Assembly: GCA_900316935.1 (NCBI GenBank)
Contig: ONEW01000004.1
Coordinates: 1-64,000 of the forward strand
Source of the DNA: an uncultured Selenomonadales bacterium
GTDB taxonomy: Bacteria; Bacillota; Negativicutes; Acidaminococcales; Acidaminococcaceae
DNA length: 64,000 nucleotides
Direction: 5' to 3'
Shown here: in pieces, positions 26,390-35,627 of the stretch
Numbering within the stretch: position 1 is the stretch's first letter
Layout: every line of letters starts with the position of its first letter
The notes under the pieces: model-generated
Database searches by the model: none
Told to the model about the DNA's origin: nothing
What the model saw: the letters and a program-made list of their open reading frames with translations, nothing else
Position numbers and translations under genes: made by a program

Positions 26390-26677
26390 ATGAAACGCAG
26401 TGAAAAATTCCGCCGTGCCAATCACGAAGCCAAGGTAACCTGCTTCGCCACGCTGGCGGTCATCGTATTTTGGATCCTGGCCGGATTCGGGCTTTCCGGC
26501 CTGGACATCAGCCTGTTCGACACGCCTATCTGGATACTCGGCGGCTGCATCGGCACCTGGCTGTTCGCCGTCGTCGTCGCGTTCTGGCTGGCGGAACATG
26601 TGATCCAGGACGTCGACCTGCAGGAAGAGGATGCGGCGCGTGTCCGGACCGCTGCCCGGAAAGGAGGGGCCCGCTAA
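26390..26677 (+). CDS. YhdT-family small membrane protein
   Basis: A 95-residue protein with two transmembrane segments (about residues 18-37 and 47-68) and charged ends. The pattern and its position directly before a pantothenate-type symporter match the YhdT/DUF997 family, whose members are regularly paired with PanF and are thought to be an accessory subunit. An AAGGAGG site precedes the ATG. The stop and the next start share bases (TAATG). Confidence 0.82.
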   Translation: MKRSEKFRRANHEAKVTCFATLAVIVFWILAGFGLSGLDISLFDTPIWILGGCIGTWLFAVVVAFWLAEHVIQDVDLQEEDAARVRTAARKGGAR

Positions 26678-28185
26678 TGGATTTCTCCCATCTCGTGAGC
26701 CTTTTCCCGGTCTTCCTGTTCCTGCTCATCCTGCTGTACATCAGTTACCGTGTGCAGCGGACTTCGGAAGAAGCCCGGTCGAAGGACTTCGCCAAGGACT
26801 ACTTCATCGGTGGCCGCGCCCTGGGCGGCTTCGTGCTGGCCATGACGACCGTCGCCACCTATTCCAGCGTCAGCACCTTCGTCGGCGGACCCGGTGTGGC
26901 CTGGCAGATAGGCTACGGCTGGCTCTATATGGCCATCGTGCAGGTTGTCGTCGTGTTCCTCGTCATGGGGGTCTTCGGCAAGAAGATCTCCCTCGTTGCC
27001 CGTGACATTGACGCCGTAACGGTCATCGACATCTTACGCGCCCGCTACAAATCGGACAGCCTTTGCAACCTGGCGGCCGTCTTCATCGTCGCCTTCTTCT
27101 GCGCCACCATGGTCGCCCAGTTCGTCGGCGCAGCCAAGCTGTTCGAAGCCGTAACGGGATACAGCTATGTGACGGGCCTGACCTTGTTCGGCATCATCGT
27201 CATCATCTACACCACCATCGGCGGGTTCAAGGGCGTCGCCATCACGGACGCCATCTGCGCCATCGCCATGATTGTGGGCATGAGCATCCTGTTCTACTGC
27301 ATGCTCGACAAAGCCGGCGGCTACGGAGCCATCATGAACCACATCCGCACCAGCGATCCGGCCATGCTTGAACCCCTGTCACGGGGCAAAATGCCCATTT
27401 CCCTGTACATCAGCCAGTGGCTGCTGGTCGGCGTCTGCACGCTGGCCCTGCCCCAGTCCATCGTCCGCAGCATCAGCTACAAGGACACCCGTTCCCTGCG
27501 CAATGCCATCCTCATCGGCACCATCGTCATCGGCGCCATGACCCTCATTGCGACCTGGGTCGGCGTCCTGAGCAAGGGCATCCTGACAAACCCGTCCCTG
27601 GCCGCATACGGCGGCAGCGTGGACAACATTACGCCGCGCACCATCGTCAGCGTCATGAGTCCCTTCTGGGCGGGCGTCACCATCATCGGGCCGATTGCGG
27701 CAACCATTTCGACCGTGTCGTCCCTGCTGCTCACGTCGTCGTCGTCCATCATCAAGGACATCTACATGCGGGCCCTCGAAAAGAATGGCAAGACCCTGAG
27801 CAACAAAGGCATCCAGAAATTCAGCATGGCCGCCACCATCCTGTTGGGGTTCGGCATCTACTTCATCGCCATCGCCCCGCCGTCGGTCATCTGGAAAATC
27901 AACATGTTCGCCTTCGGCGGTCTGGAAACGGCCTTCTTCTGGGTCATGATCTTCGGCCTTTTCTGGCATAAGGCAAACGGCACGGGAGCCCTGTGGGCCA
28001 TGTTTGGCGGCGTCGTCGCCTACTGCACCACCATGGCGCTCCATATCCGCCTCTTCTCGCTGCACCAGATTGTCATCGGCATCGGCGCATCGCTGATCTT
28101 CTTCTTCATCGGCAACGCCATCGGCCGCGAACCGGACGACGAGGTAAAGAAGCTGTTCTTCCCGGACAAATTCGGCGACGATTGA
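26677..28185 (+). CDS. panF: sodium/pantothenate-type symporter (SSS family)
   Basis: A 502-residue integral membrane protein of the sodium:solute symporter family with about 12-13 transmembrane helices. DYFIGGRALGGFVLAMTTVATY is the family's first-helix region and resembles PanF closely; the conserved SVMSPFWAGVTIIGPIAATIST and SSLLLTSSSSIIKDIYM segments follow. It imports pantothenate or a related carboxylate with Na+. ATG 26677 has AAAGGAGGGG upstream. The pairing with the YhdT-like gene supports the PanF call, though substrate is not proven. Confidence 0.88.
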   Translation: MDFSHLVSLFPVFLFLLILLYISYRVQRTSEEARSKDFAKDYFIGGRALGGFVLAMTTVATYSSVSTFVGGPGVAWQIGYGWLYMAIVQVVVVFLVMGVFGKKISLVARDIDAVTVIDILRARYKSDSLCNLAAVFIVAFFCATMVAQFVGAAKLFEAVTGYSYVTGLTLFGIIVIIYTTIGGFKGVAITDAICAIAMIVGMSILFYCMLDKAGGYGAIMNHIRTSDPAMLEPLSRGKMPISLYISQWLLVGVCTLALPQSIVRSISYKDTRSLRNAILIGTIVIGAMTLIATWVGVLSKGILTNPSLAAYGGSVDNITPRTIVSVMSPFWAGVTIIGPIAATISTVSSLLLTSSSSIIKDIYMRALEKNGKTLSNKGIQKFSMAATILLGFGIYFIAIAPPSVIWKINMFAFGGLETAFFWVMIFGLFWHKANGTGALWAMFGGVVAYCTTMALHIRLFSLHQIVIGIGASLIFFFIGNAIGREPDDEVKKLFFPDKFGDD

Positions 28186-28206
28186 GGCCCCTTTCCGGAA
28201 AGCGGA

Positions 28207-28268
28207 ACGGCCCCCTTATCCCGGCCTCACACAAAGGTGAGGCCGGGATAAGGGGGCCGTCTTTTTTA
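28207..28268. terminator. long perfect-stem terminator between convergent panF and metal ATPase genes
   Basis: A 24-bp perfect inverted repeat (ACGGCCCCCTTATCCCGG and on) with a six-base loop ACAAAG, followed by CTTTTTTA on the plus strand. It lies just after panF and can also help stop the minus-strand ATPase transcript. Confidence 0.88.
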
Positions 28269-28333
28269 TGCCTTCCTGACGACGGACATGCGTTCCATGG
28301 ATGCCGTTGCCGTCCCGGGCCTGACGGATATGG

Positions 28334-31198
28334 TCAGAACTTCTTATACAGGATGCGGCATGCATTCAGAACGCAAATGACGGAAACACCCGTATCTGCG
28401 AAAACGGCCGCCCACATGTTGGCGTAGCCGAAAATGCCGGCCGCCATGATGACGATTTTCACGACCAGGGCAAAAACGACATTCTGCCAGGCTGTGGAAC
28501 CCACGGTTTTGGCAATCTTGATGGCCTTGGGAATGGCGCCCATCTCGGAGTTCATGAAAACGACATCCGCCGCTTCCATAGCGGCGTCCGCACCACTGCC
28601 CATAGCGGCACCTACATCGGCGCCGGCCAGTACCGGGGCGTCGTTGATGCCATCGCCGACAAACAGGACGGCGCCGTATTTGCTGCGAAGCATGTTCATC
28701 TCGTTCAATTTGTCCTGCGGCAGCAATCCGGCGCGGACTTCCTGAATACCGACCTCGCGGGCTACGGCCTCCGCCTCTTTCGGGGCATCACCGGTCAGCA
28801 TGACCGTCACCAGTCCCTCCGAGCGCAGGGCCTCGATGCTGTCACGGGCATCGGGCTTCACGGTGTCACGAATGACCATGGCGCCGAGGAAACGGCCGTT
28901 TTTCGCTACATAGACTTCGCTGCCCACAGCGCTGCCTGCCAGCGGGTGTGCTTCCACTCCGTACCGGCGCATCAGCTTCAGGTTGCCGGCCAGGATACGG
29001 TCCTTGCCGTAATGGACGGTCAGGCCTTCGCCGGCCGTCTCCTCAAAGCAATCCGGTCGTTCCGCCGGCAGCCCCTTGGCTTCAGCCGCATGGACGATGC
29101 TCACGGCGATGGGATGGGTCGATACGGTTTCCGCACCTGCCGCCGTCTGCAGCAGTTCCTCCGCAGAAACCCCTTCGGCCGGCACAATCTCATGGAGGAC
29201 GAAATTTCCCTGGGTGACCGTCCCGGTCTTGTCCATTACGACGGCCGCCACGTTCTTCAGCATTTCCAGGGAACTGCCGCCTTTGAAAAGGATGCCCAGA
29301 CGGGAACCGGCGCCGATACCGGCAAAGAAGGACAGGGGCACGCTCAGGACGAGGGCGCAGGGACAGCTGATGACCAGGAAGGTCAGGGCCGTGTAGATCC
29401 AGTACTGCCAGTTCCCGGTCACAAGGGACGGGATGACGGCTACGGCCATCGCCGCAACCACGACGATGGGCGTGTAGACGCGGGCAAAGCGGGTAATGAA
29501 CTTATCGATGTGCGGTTTGTTGGCCGCCGCGTTTTCCACGGAATCCAGGATCTTCGTCACCATGGACTCCTGCAATTCCTTTTCGACGCGGAATTTCAGC
29601 ATGCCCGTCGTATTGACGCAGCCTGACAGGACTTCGTCGCCATACCGTTTGCGGACCGGCACCGGTTCCCCTGTCACAGGCGACGTGTCAACCAGGCTTT
29701 CGCCCTCGACGACGACACCATCCAGGGGGATACGGTCTCCGGCGCGGACGAGCAGGATATCGCCGGCACCGGCTTCCGCAGCAGGAATCACTCTGACCTC
29801 GTCGCCAATCAGGAGATTGACCACCTCGGGGCGCATATCGACGGCCGCCATGATCTGCCTGCGGCTGCGTTCCGCCGCCTTGTCCTGGAAATATTCCCCG
29901 ATGCGGTAAAAAAGGATGACGCCGACGGCTTCTTCCCAGGCCTGGATGGCGAAAGCACCCAGCGTAGCCACGGTCATGAGGAAGTTCTCGTCGAAAAATT
30001 CGCCTTTCAGGCCGTTCCGCAGGGCCGTCAGAACGATATGCCAGCCCAGGACGATGTAGGAAAGGACCAGCAGATATGGTTTATAGGCTTCCGGTGCCAG
30101 ACCGAGCCATTCGACGGCCACAAAAAGCAGACCGCCGGCAAGGATCTCCGCCCATTCCCGTTTATCCCCGGACAGGCCGTGTCCGTGAGCGCTCCCCTTT
30201 TCGTTCTTTGCTGCAGGAGAAGCGGCTTGCCGGGTTGCGATGGTCACGCCTTTTTCCACGGCATCCGCTGCCGACTGCATCTTTTCCTGCAGGCCCTCAT
30301 AAGATTCCGCTTTGACCCGCAGAAGGCCTGTAGCGTACGTCAGGACAGCCTCATCGATTTCCGGCATGTCATTGATGGCATCTTCCACTTTCTGTGCGCA
30401 TACGGCACAATCCAGTCCTTTGACGGCATAGGTACGGAAGGCGGCCGGGCCTTCTTTCACAACCCCGTGGTTTTTTTTGACTCGGCTCTTCGGAATGACA
30501 CGGACTTCCGAATCGACAGACATGCAGATTTCCTGCAGGATGGGGAGCAGCTTGTCCGGATTTTTGGCAGACAGACGGAGCTGTTTCGCCGGATAGCTTA
30601 CCGTTGCATAGGTTACACCGGGAAGCCGTTTGATCTTATGTTCCATGCGGGCGGCACAATTGGCACAATCAAGGTTTTCCAGGATGTAGACGCATTTGAA
30701 GTCGTCCGCGTCGGGCATGCGGCACTTGCAGTGTGCCAGGCTTTCGCCGCAGATATCGCAATATTCCTCATTCCGGCAGCACTGTTCACAATGACAGTCT
30801 GCCCCGTGGCCGGGTTTATGGTGGGAAACCACGACCGTATGGGTGTATGAAGCATTGTGATGGGGTACCTCGACAGGAGGATGTTCGTGATGATGGCCGA
30901 CCAAGTCTTCTTCCCCGTGGTTATGGCCGCAGCCGCAGCCATGGGCGTGGTCTTTTCCACCCAGGCCGGGATGTGTATGGGCAGGGACATGGCCTTTGCC
31001 ATGGGAATGACCGGGCTCTGCCACAGTCCCTGCCAGTTCCTCCGCATCAGCTTCCGCTCCGTGCACACCCTGTTTTCCGTGATGCCGGAAACTGCGGACA
31101 GAACCATCCTCATTGCTGCTGCGGATTTCTTCCAAGTCTTGTAATTCTTTTTCCATCTTGTTCACCAGTCCTTGCGCCATCGCTCTGAAGGGATCCAT
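28334..31198 (-). CDS. heavy-metal P1B-type ATPase (Zn/Cd/Pb class) with His-rich N-terminus
   Basis: A 954-residue metal exporter. The first 160 residues are rich in His, Gly and Cys (HAHGCGCGHNHG, CHCEQCC, CDICGESLAHCKC) and probably bind metal. Two heavy-metal-associated domains follow, with LDCANCAARME and LDCAVCAQKVE. The membrane core has the SCPCALVLS helix (near residue 611), phosphorylation site DKTGT (near 655), the TGE-type actuator loop VTGEPVP and GDGINDAPVL. The CPC motif plus double HMA domains fit CadA/ZntA. ATG 31198 is the first of several possible starts; another good one is at 31156. A palindrome lies just upstream. Confidence 0.93.
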   Translation of the reverse strand: MDPFRAMAQGLVNKMEKELQDLEEIRSSNEDGSVRSFRHHGKQGVHGAEADAEELAGTVAEPGHSHGKGHVPAHTHPGLGGKDHAHGCGCGHNHGEEDLVGHHHEHPPVEVPHHNASYTHTVVVSHHKPGHGADCHCEQCCRNEEYCDICGESLAHCKCRMPDADDFKCVYILENLDCANCAARMEHKIKRLPGVTYATVSYPAKQLRLSAKNPDKLLPILQEICMSVDSEVRVIPKSRVKKNHGVVKEGPAAFRTYAVKGLDCAVCAQKVEDAINDMPEIDEAVLTYATGLLRVKAESYEGLQEKMQSAADAVEKGVTIATRQAASPAAKNEKGSAHGHGLSGDKREWAEILAGGLLFVAVEWLGLAPEAYKPYLLVLSYIVLGWHIVLTALRNGLKGEFFDENFLMTVATLGAFAIQAWEEAVGVILFYRIGEYFQDKAAERSRRQIMAAVDMRPEVVNLLIGDEVRVIPAAEAGAGDILLVRAGDRIPLDGVVVEGESLVDTSPVTGEPVPVRKRYGDEVLSGCVNTTGMLKFRVEKELQESMVTKILDSVENAAANKPHIDKFITRFARVYTPIVVVAAMAVAVIPSLVTGNWQYWIYTALTFLVISCPCALVLSVPLSFFAGIGAGSRLGILFKGGSSLEMLKNVAAVVMDKTGTVTQGNFVLHEIVPAEGVSAEELLQTAAGAETVSTHPIAVSIVHAAEAKGLPAERPDCFEETAGEGLTVHYGKDRILAGNLKLMRRYGVEAHPLAGSAVGSEVYVAKNGRFLGAMVIRDTVKPDARDSIEALRSEGLVTVMLTGDAPKEAEAVAREVGIQEVRAGLLPQDKLNEMNMLRSKYGAVLFVGDGINDAPVLAGADVGAAMGSGADAAMEAADVVFMNSEMGAIPKAIKIAKTVGSTAWQNVVFALVVKIVIMAAGIFGYANMWAAVFADTGVSVICVLNACRILYKKF

Positions 31199-31220
31199 TC
31201 GCAGGCGAAGCCCCTTCTGA

Positions 31221-31242
31221 CATATGATTAATTGTTCATATG
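31221..31242. promoter_or_regulatory. palindromic operator upstream of the metal ATPase
   Basis: CATATGA and TCATATG form perfect arms around an eight-base AT-rich centre, about 23 bases before the ATPase start. The minus-strand reading contains TATGAACA, similar to half-sites of ArsR/SmtB-family metal sensors (CadC, ZiaR type). No regulator gene is adjacent, so the binding protein is inferred. Confidence 0.55.
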
Positions 31243-31305
31243 TTTATGTTAGCACAAATTCCCTTTTTTGTCAATCCTCCCGGCCCGTTCAGCCGGTCCT
31301 GACAA

Positions 31306-31342
31306 AAAAATCCGGCCCGAACAACAGGAACGGTTCGGGCCG
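31306..31342 (-). terminator. terminator of the peptide/nickel-type ABC operon
   Basis: On the minus strand CCGGCCCGAAC pairs with GTTCGGGCCGG, and seven T residues follow. It lies just after the oppF-like gene. Confidence 0.85.
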
Positions 31343-31352
31343 GTCTGAATTC

Positions 31353-32336
31353 CTACTTCACCATGTGGCAGGCCACCCAGTGACCTGGTTCCACTTTTTT
31401 CAGTTTTGGCTTTTCCTGGTGGCAGATTTCCTGGCATAAAGGACAGCGCCCCTGGAACGGACAGCCTTGCGGCAAATCCACAGGACTGGGGACGTCGCCT
31501 GCCAGGGCCTTGATTTTCTCCCCCTTGTGGTAATCCACCTTGAACACGGCATCCATGAGGGCCTGGCTGTACGGGTGCCTGCAATGGAAAGCGATACGGC
31601 CTGCTTCAAGCCATTCCATGACATTCCCCAGATACATGATGGCGACCTGGTGACACATCAGATCCACCAGCCCGAGGTCATGGGCGATAAAAAGGTAGGA
31701 AACCTGCTTTTCCTTCTGGAGTTTCACCAGCAGTTCGCAAATATTTTTCTGGACCGATACGTCGAGGGCCGATGTGGCTTCGTCGCAAACGATGATGTCC
31801 GGTTCCAGGGACAGGGCCCTGGCGATACCCAGGCGCTGCCGCTGCCCGCCGGACATGCTGTGGGGATACCGGTCCTTGAATTCCGCCGGCAGCTCCACCA
31901 TTTCCAACAGTTCCGCGGCTTTGGCGTCGACATCCTCCTTTTTCAGCAGGCCGAAGTTACGCAACGGTTCCGTCACGATATCCTTGACGCGCATTTTCGG
32001 ATTGAAGGCTGCCGTCGGATCTTGGAACACCATCTGGATTTTGCGGCGTACCTGTCGTTCTTCCTCGCCCCTGCATTGCAGGATGTCCTTGCCGTCAAAG
32101 AGGACTTGGCCCTCCGTGGCCGGATGGATCTGAAGAATCGTACGGACCAGGGTGCTTTTGCCGCATCCCGATTCGCCGATGACGCCCAGGGTCTGCCCTT
32201 GATAAACATTCAGGGTGACATGGTCGCAGGCCGTCAGTTCCTTGCCGTTGTCCAACTCGAATTTCTTGGTCAGGTTCCTGATCTGCATGACGACCGGTGC
32301 CTTCCCGGCAAAGGATTCTTGTGCCATTTCATTCAT
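31353..32336 (-). CDS. peptide/nickel-type ABC importer, ATPase 2 (OppF/DppF-like)
   Basis: A 327-residue nucleotide-binding subunit. Walker A GESGCGKST, Q-loop MVFQDP, signature MSGGQRQRLG, Walker B DIIVCDEATSALD and the switch histidine in IAHDLG are all present. The C-terminal Opp-type extension carries the cysteine-rich CPFQGRCPLCQEICH. It overlaps the preceding ATPase gene by eight bases. It energises uptake through the two permeases upstream. Confidence 0.92.
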   Translation of the reverse strand: MNEMAQESFAGKAPVVMQIRNLTKKFELDNGKELTACDHVTLNVYQGQTLGVIGESGCGKSTLVRTILQIHPATEGQVLFDGKDILQCRGEEERQVRRKIQMVFQDPTAAFNPKMRVKDIVTEPLRNFGLLKKEDVDAKAAELLEMVELPAEFKDRYPHSMSGGQRQRLGIARALSLEPDIIVCDEATSALDVSVQKNICELLVKLQKEKQVSYLFIAHDLGLVDLMCHQVAIMYLGNVMEWLEAGRIAFHCRHPYSQALMDAVFKVDYHKGEKIKALAGDVPSPVDLPQGCPFQGRCPLCQEICHQEKPKLKKVEPGHWVACHMVK

Positions 32337-33126
32337 AATAACACGTCCCTCCTATTACCGGTACGGAATCGAGCAGCAGCTTCGTATACTCGTGCCGGGG
32401 ATGGCCGATCACCTGTTCCCGCGGCCCTGCTTCCACAACGTGCCCGTCCTGCATGACCATGATTTTGTTGGCAATATAGGACGCCACGCCTAAATTATGG
32501 GTAACGATGATGACCGCTGCGTTATAGTCATTACGGACATCGACAATCTGCCGGATGATCTGGGCCTGTGTCGTCACATCCAGTGCACTGGTCGGCTCGT
32601 CGGCCAGGAGCAGTTTGGGACTGAAGATCATGGCCATGGCGATACCGACGCGCTGGCGCTGCCCGCCGGAAAGCTCAAAAGGATACTCCTCCATAATGCG
32701 TTCCGGGTTCGGCAGCTGCATCGCTTTCAGCATATCGGCCGCCATCCGCCATGCCTCCCCCTTGCCTGTGCCCGGTTCATGGGTCACGATATAGTCCACG
32801 AACTGCGAGCCAATGGAGCGGATAGGATTGATCATGTTCCCGCTGTCCTGGAAAATCATGGACATTTCCTGCCCGCACAACTTCCGCCAGTCTTCCCGGG
32901 CATTTTGCAGCAGGCTCTTCCCTTCGAAAAGGATGTCCCCGCCGCTGACGCGGCCCGTGCCGGGCAAACAGCCCATGATGGCACGGATGACCGTCGTCTT
33001 GCCACTGCCGCTTTCGCCGACAATGGCCAGGATTTCGCCTCTGTCCAAAGCCAGGTCCACATCGTGCACGGTCCGGTGGGAGCCATAGCTGATTGCGAGA
33101 CTTTTAACATCTAACAGCATCATCAT
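32329..33126 (-). CDS. peptide/nickel-type ABC importer, ATPase 1 (NikD/OppD-like, short)
   Basis: A 265-residue ABC ATPase with Walker A GESGSGKTT, signature LSGGQRQRVG, Walker B LLLADEPTSALD and switch IVTHNLG. It is about 60 residues shorter than typical OppD and lacks the C-terminal cysteine-rich extension. In this it resembles NikD-type subunits of nickel importers. Starts at ATG 33126 after an AGAAGG-like site. It is 24 bases after the binding-protein gene. Confidence 0.9.
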   Translation of the reverse strand: MMMLLDVKSLAISYGSHRTVHDVDLALDRGEILAIVGESGSGKTTVIRAIMGCLPGTGRVSGGDILFEGKSLLQNAREDWRKLCGQEMSMIFQDSGNMINPIRSIGSQFVDYIVTHEPGTGKGEAWRMAADMLKAMQLPNPERIMEEYPFELSGGQRQRVGIAMAMIFSPKLLLADEPTSALDVTTQAQIIRQIVDVRNDYNAAVIIVTHNLGVASYIANKIMVMQDGHVVEAGPREQVIGHPRHEYTKLLLDSVPVIGGTCYYE

Positions 33127-33150
33127 ACCTTCTTTATCAGGAAGAGTGGT

Positions 33151-34731
33151 TCATTTTGCCGGAGCAAAGTCCTTTGTCAGCCAGTAATAGTCGCAAGGCT
33201 GGATGTTGGCATTGGCCACACCCTTCCTGCTGACCATGTTGGTCTGGGGATAGCCGAAGACGACGGTCGCGGCATCCTGCAGAATGATTTTCTGCATTTC
33301 GATGACGAGTCCGCGGCGCTTGGCCGGATCGAATTCCATGGCCAGTTTGTCGGACAGGGCATCGTAGGCAGGGTTGCTGTAGCCGGAACCGTTCTGCGGG
33401 TTGCTGCCATTGACGTTGGTCTTCCAATACATGTTCAGGAAGACTTCGGGGTCACCGGCCTGTTCAGACAGGATATTGGAAATCAGCAGGTCATACTGGC
33501 CCTTGATGCCGATACCGTCCAGAACATTATAATCGACGTTCTTGATATTGACCTTGATGCCGGCCTTCTTGGCATCCGCCTGGGTTGCTTCCGCAAACAG
33601 CGGCAGTTCGGCACGGCCGGAATAAATGACGAATTCCAGCTCCAGGTTTTTGCCGTTCTTGTCGACATACCCGTCGCCGTCCGTATCTTTCCAACCAGCT
33701 TCTGCCAGCAGCTTCCTGGCGCTTTCCACATTGTACTTGTCAGGATTCATCTTCTGCAGATTATCGAAGTCATAATCCACGGAAGGAGGCATTAAGGGTC
33801 CGCCGGCTGTGAACGTGCCTTTCAGCAGAGTCTTGCAATAGGTTTCCCGGTCCAGGGCACGGATCAATGCCTGCCGCACGCGCTTGTCGCCCAGGGGTTT
33901 GTCTTTGCGCTGGTTCATGCGGGCCAGGACGTCGCGGATGGAAGCGATGGAACTGACGTTGAATTTATCCTTGTCTTGGAATAAGGCCATGTCGCCGGAC
34001 GCGATGTTGACGGCTACGTCGATCTCTCCTTTCTGGAGGGCCATGGCACGCGTGTTCGGGTCGTCAATGGTGTTGATATCCGCCGTCTTGAAGGGAACTT
34101 TGCCATCCCAGTATTTTTCGTTGGCAACCAGTTCGGTCTTCGCTTTGGTAAAGGATTTGACGACATACGGTCCCGTGCAGACCGGTCCCTGCTTGGCGAA
34201 ATCCCGTTTCCCATCTTCGCTGACATCAACGATGATGAACAGGGGATCGCCCAGCACACCGGGCAGGGTGGCCATCGGTTTCGTCGTCTTGATGGCCAGT
34301 TCCTGGCCGTTCGCCGTAATGCTGTCATACTGGAACATGGCCTTTGCCCGGGGGGATTTCTTAAACGTCCGCTCGATGGATTGTTTTACCGCATCGGCCG
34401 TAACCTTGTTGCCGTTGGAGAAGGTGATGTCGCGGATTTTGAAAGTCCAGGTCAGCTTATCGTCGGAGACCTTCCAGCTTTCCGCAATCCAGGGCTGGGT
34501 CTTCATCTTGGCATCAAACTTCGTCAGGCATTCGCCGACGCCGTAACGCATCACCTGCCAGCCGAAGTAGTTGTCCGTCGGCTCCAGCGTGTCCGCGAAG
34601 TTCGTGACGCCGATTTTCAGCTTGTCCGCGCTGACGGCTCCCCCCTTGTTCCCGCTTCCGCCGCATCCGGCCATAGCCAGGGCCATAAGGGCTACCAGCG
34701 CTGCTGCTGTACCTTTTTTCCAAGTCTTCAT
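33151..34731 (-). CDS. peptide/nickel-type ABC importer, substrate-binding lipoprotein
   Basis: A 526-residue solute-binding protein of the SBP_bac_5 class. It has a lipoprotein signal ending AMAGCGG (Cys at residue 23), then KIGVTNFADTLEPTDNYFGW, WTFKIRDITFSNGNKVTADAV and YPQTNMV near the end. This class binds oligopeptides, dipeptides, nickel or metallophores. Nothing in the sequence fixes the ligand, though the NikD-like partner keeps nickel or metallophore open. It sits between the permease and ATPase genes. Confidence 0.92.
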   Translation of the reverse strand: MKTWKKGTAAALVALMALAMAGCGGSGNKGGAVSADKLKIGVTNFADTLEPTDNYFGWQVMRYGVGECLTKFDAKMKTQPWIAESWKVSDDKLTWTFKIRDITFSNGNKVTADAVKQSIERTFKKSPRAKAMFQYDSITANGQELAIKTTKPMATLPGVLGDPLFIIVDVSEDGKRDFAKQGPVCTGPYVVKSFTKAKTELVANEKYWDGKVPFKTADINTIDDPNTRAMALQKGEIDVAVNIASGDMALFQDKDKFNVSSIASIRDVLARMNQRKDKPLGDKRVRQALIRALDRETYCKTLLKGTFTAGGPLMPPSVDYDFDNLQKMNPDKYNVESARKLLAEAGWKDTDGDGYVDKNGKNLELEFVIYSGRAELPLFAEATQADAKKAGIKVNIKNVDYNVLDGIGIKGQYDLLISNILSEQAGDPEVFLNMYWKTNVNGSNPQNGSGYSNPAYDALSDKLAMEFDPAKRRGLVIEMQKIILQDAATVVFGYPQTNMVSRKGVANANIQPCDYYWLTKDFAPAK

Positions 34732-34794
34732 GAGTTGATCGCATCCTTTCGCTATTACTGTGATTGTATGTATAATATAAAAGGGAACTCTGTG

Positions 34795-35625
34795 TCAGTT
34801 ATCCTGACGCGGATCCAGCACGTCGCGGAGGGAATCGCCCCAGAGGTTGAACACCACGACGGTCACGAAAATGGCGAGGCCCGGGAATATCATGAGCCAC
34901 GGAGCCGTCTGGATCTGCTGCCGCCCTTCACTCAGCATAAGGCCCCATTCCGGAGCCGGCGGCTGGCTGCCGAACCCCAGGAAGGACAGTCCGGCCAGTT
35001 CCATCAGCATGGCGCCGATATCGGCAGCTGCCGTGATGACCATCAGGGGCAGGATGTTCGGCACGATGTGCGTCCAGAGGATATGCGGCGGCGTGCCACC
35101 GTTGACGACGGCCGCTTCCACAAAATCGCGGCGTTTGATTTTCAGGACCATGCTGCGGGCCAGACGGGCATATTTGGTCCAGGTGACGATGGTCATGGCA
35201 ATCATGGCGTTCACGAGGCTGCCGCCCATGACACCGGCAATCGCAATGGCCAGGATGATGCCCGGGAAGGAGATCATCATATCGGCAATACGCATGATGA
35301 CCGTGTCCACAATGCCTCCAAAATACCCGGCCAGCACGCCCAGGGTCGTACCGATGACGAAGATGATGGCTACCAGCAGAAGGACACTGCCAAGGGAATA
35401 GCTCGCACCGTAGAGGATACGGCTCAGCACATCGCGGCCCAGTTTATCCGTCCCGCACAGATGCTGCAGGGACGGTTCCATGTTGGCATTGCGCATAACC
35501 GCTTCCAGCGGATTGTACGGTGCAATCACCGGCGCCGCAATGGCAATCAGGATCAGGAGAAGGACCAGGCTCGTCGTAATCCGGAATGCCTTGTTTTCCT
35601 TAAAACCACGGAGAATGTTTTCCAT
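34795..35625 (-). CDS. peptide/nickel-type ABC importer, permease 2 (DppC/NikC-like)
   Basis: A 276-residue inner-membrane permease with about six helices. It has the family's HLCGTDKLGRDVLSRILYG segment and an EAA loop (EAAVVNGGTPPHILWTHIVPN), which docks with the ATPases. ATG 35625 (MENILRGFKENKAF) was chosen because the longer frame to 35718 overlaps permease 1 in a different frame. It starts two bases after the permease 1 stop. Confidence 0.92.
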   Translation of the reverse strand: MENILRGFKENKAFRITTSLVLLLILIAIAAPVIAPYNPLEAVMRNANMEPSLQHLCGTDKLGRDVLSRILYGASYSLGSVLLLVAIIFVIGTTLGVLAGYFGGIVDTVIMRIADMMISFPGIILAIAIAGVMGGSLVNAMIAMTIVTWTKYARLARSMVLKIKRRDFVEAAVVNGGTPPHILWTHIVPNILPLMVITAAADIGAMLMELAGLSFLGFGSQPPAPEWGLMLSEGRQQIQTAPWLMIFPGLAIFVTVVVFNLWGDSLRDVLDPRQDN

Positions 35626-35627
35626 AC

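Noticed and set aside
26470..26676. Upstream extension of the PanF frame
   Set aside because: It overlaps the YhdT-like gene in another frame. ATG 26677 has a strong ribosome site and gives the normal PanF N-terminus.
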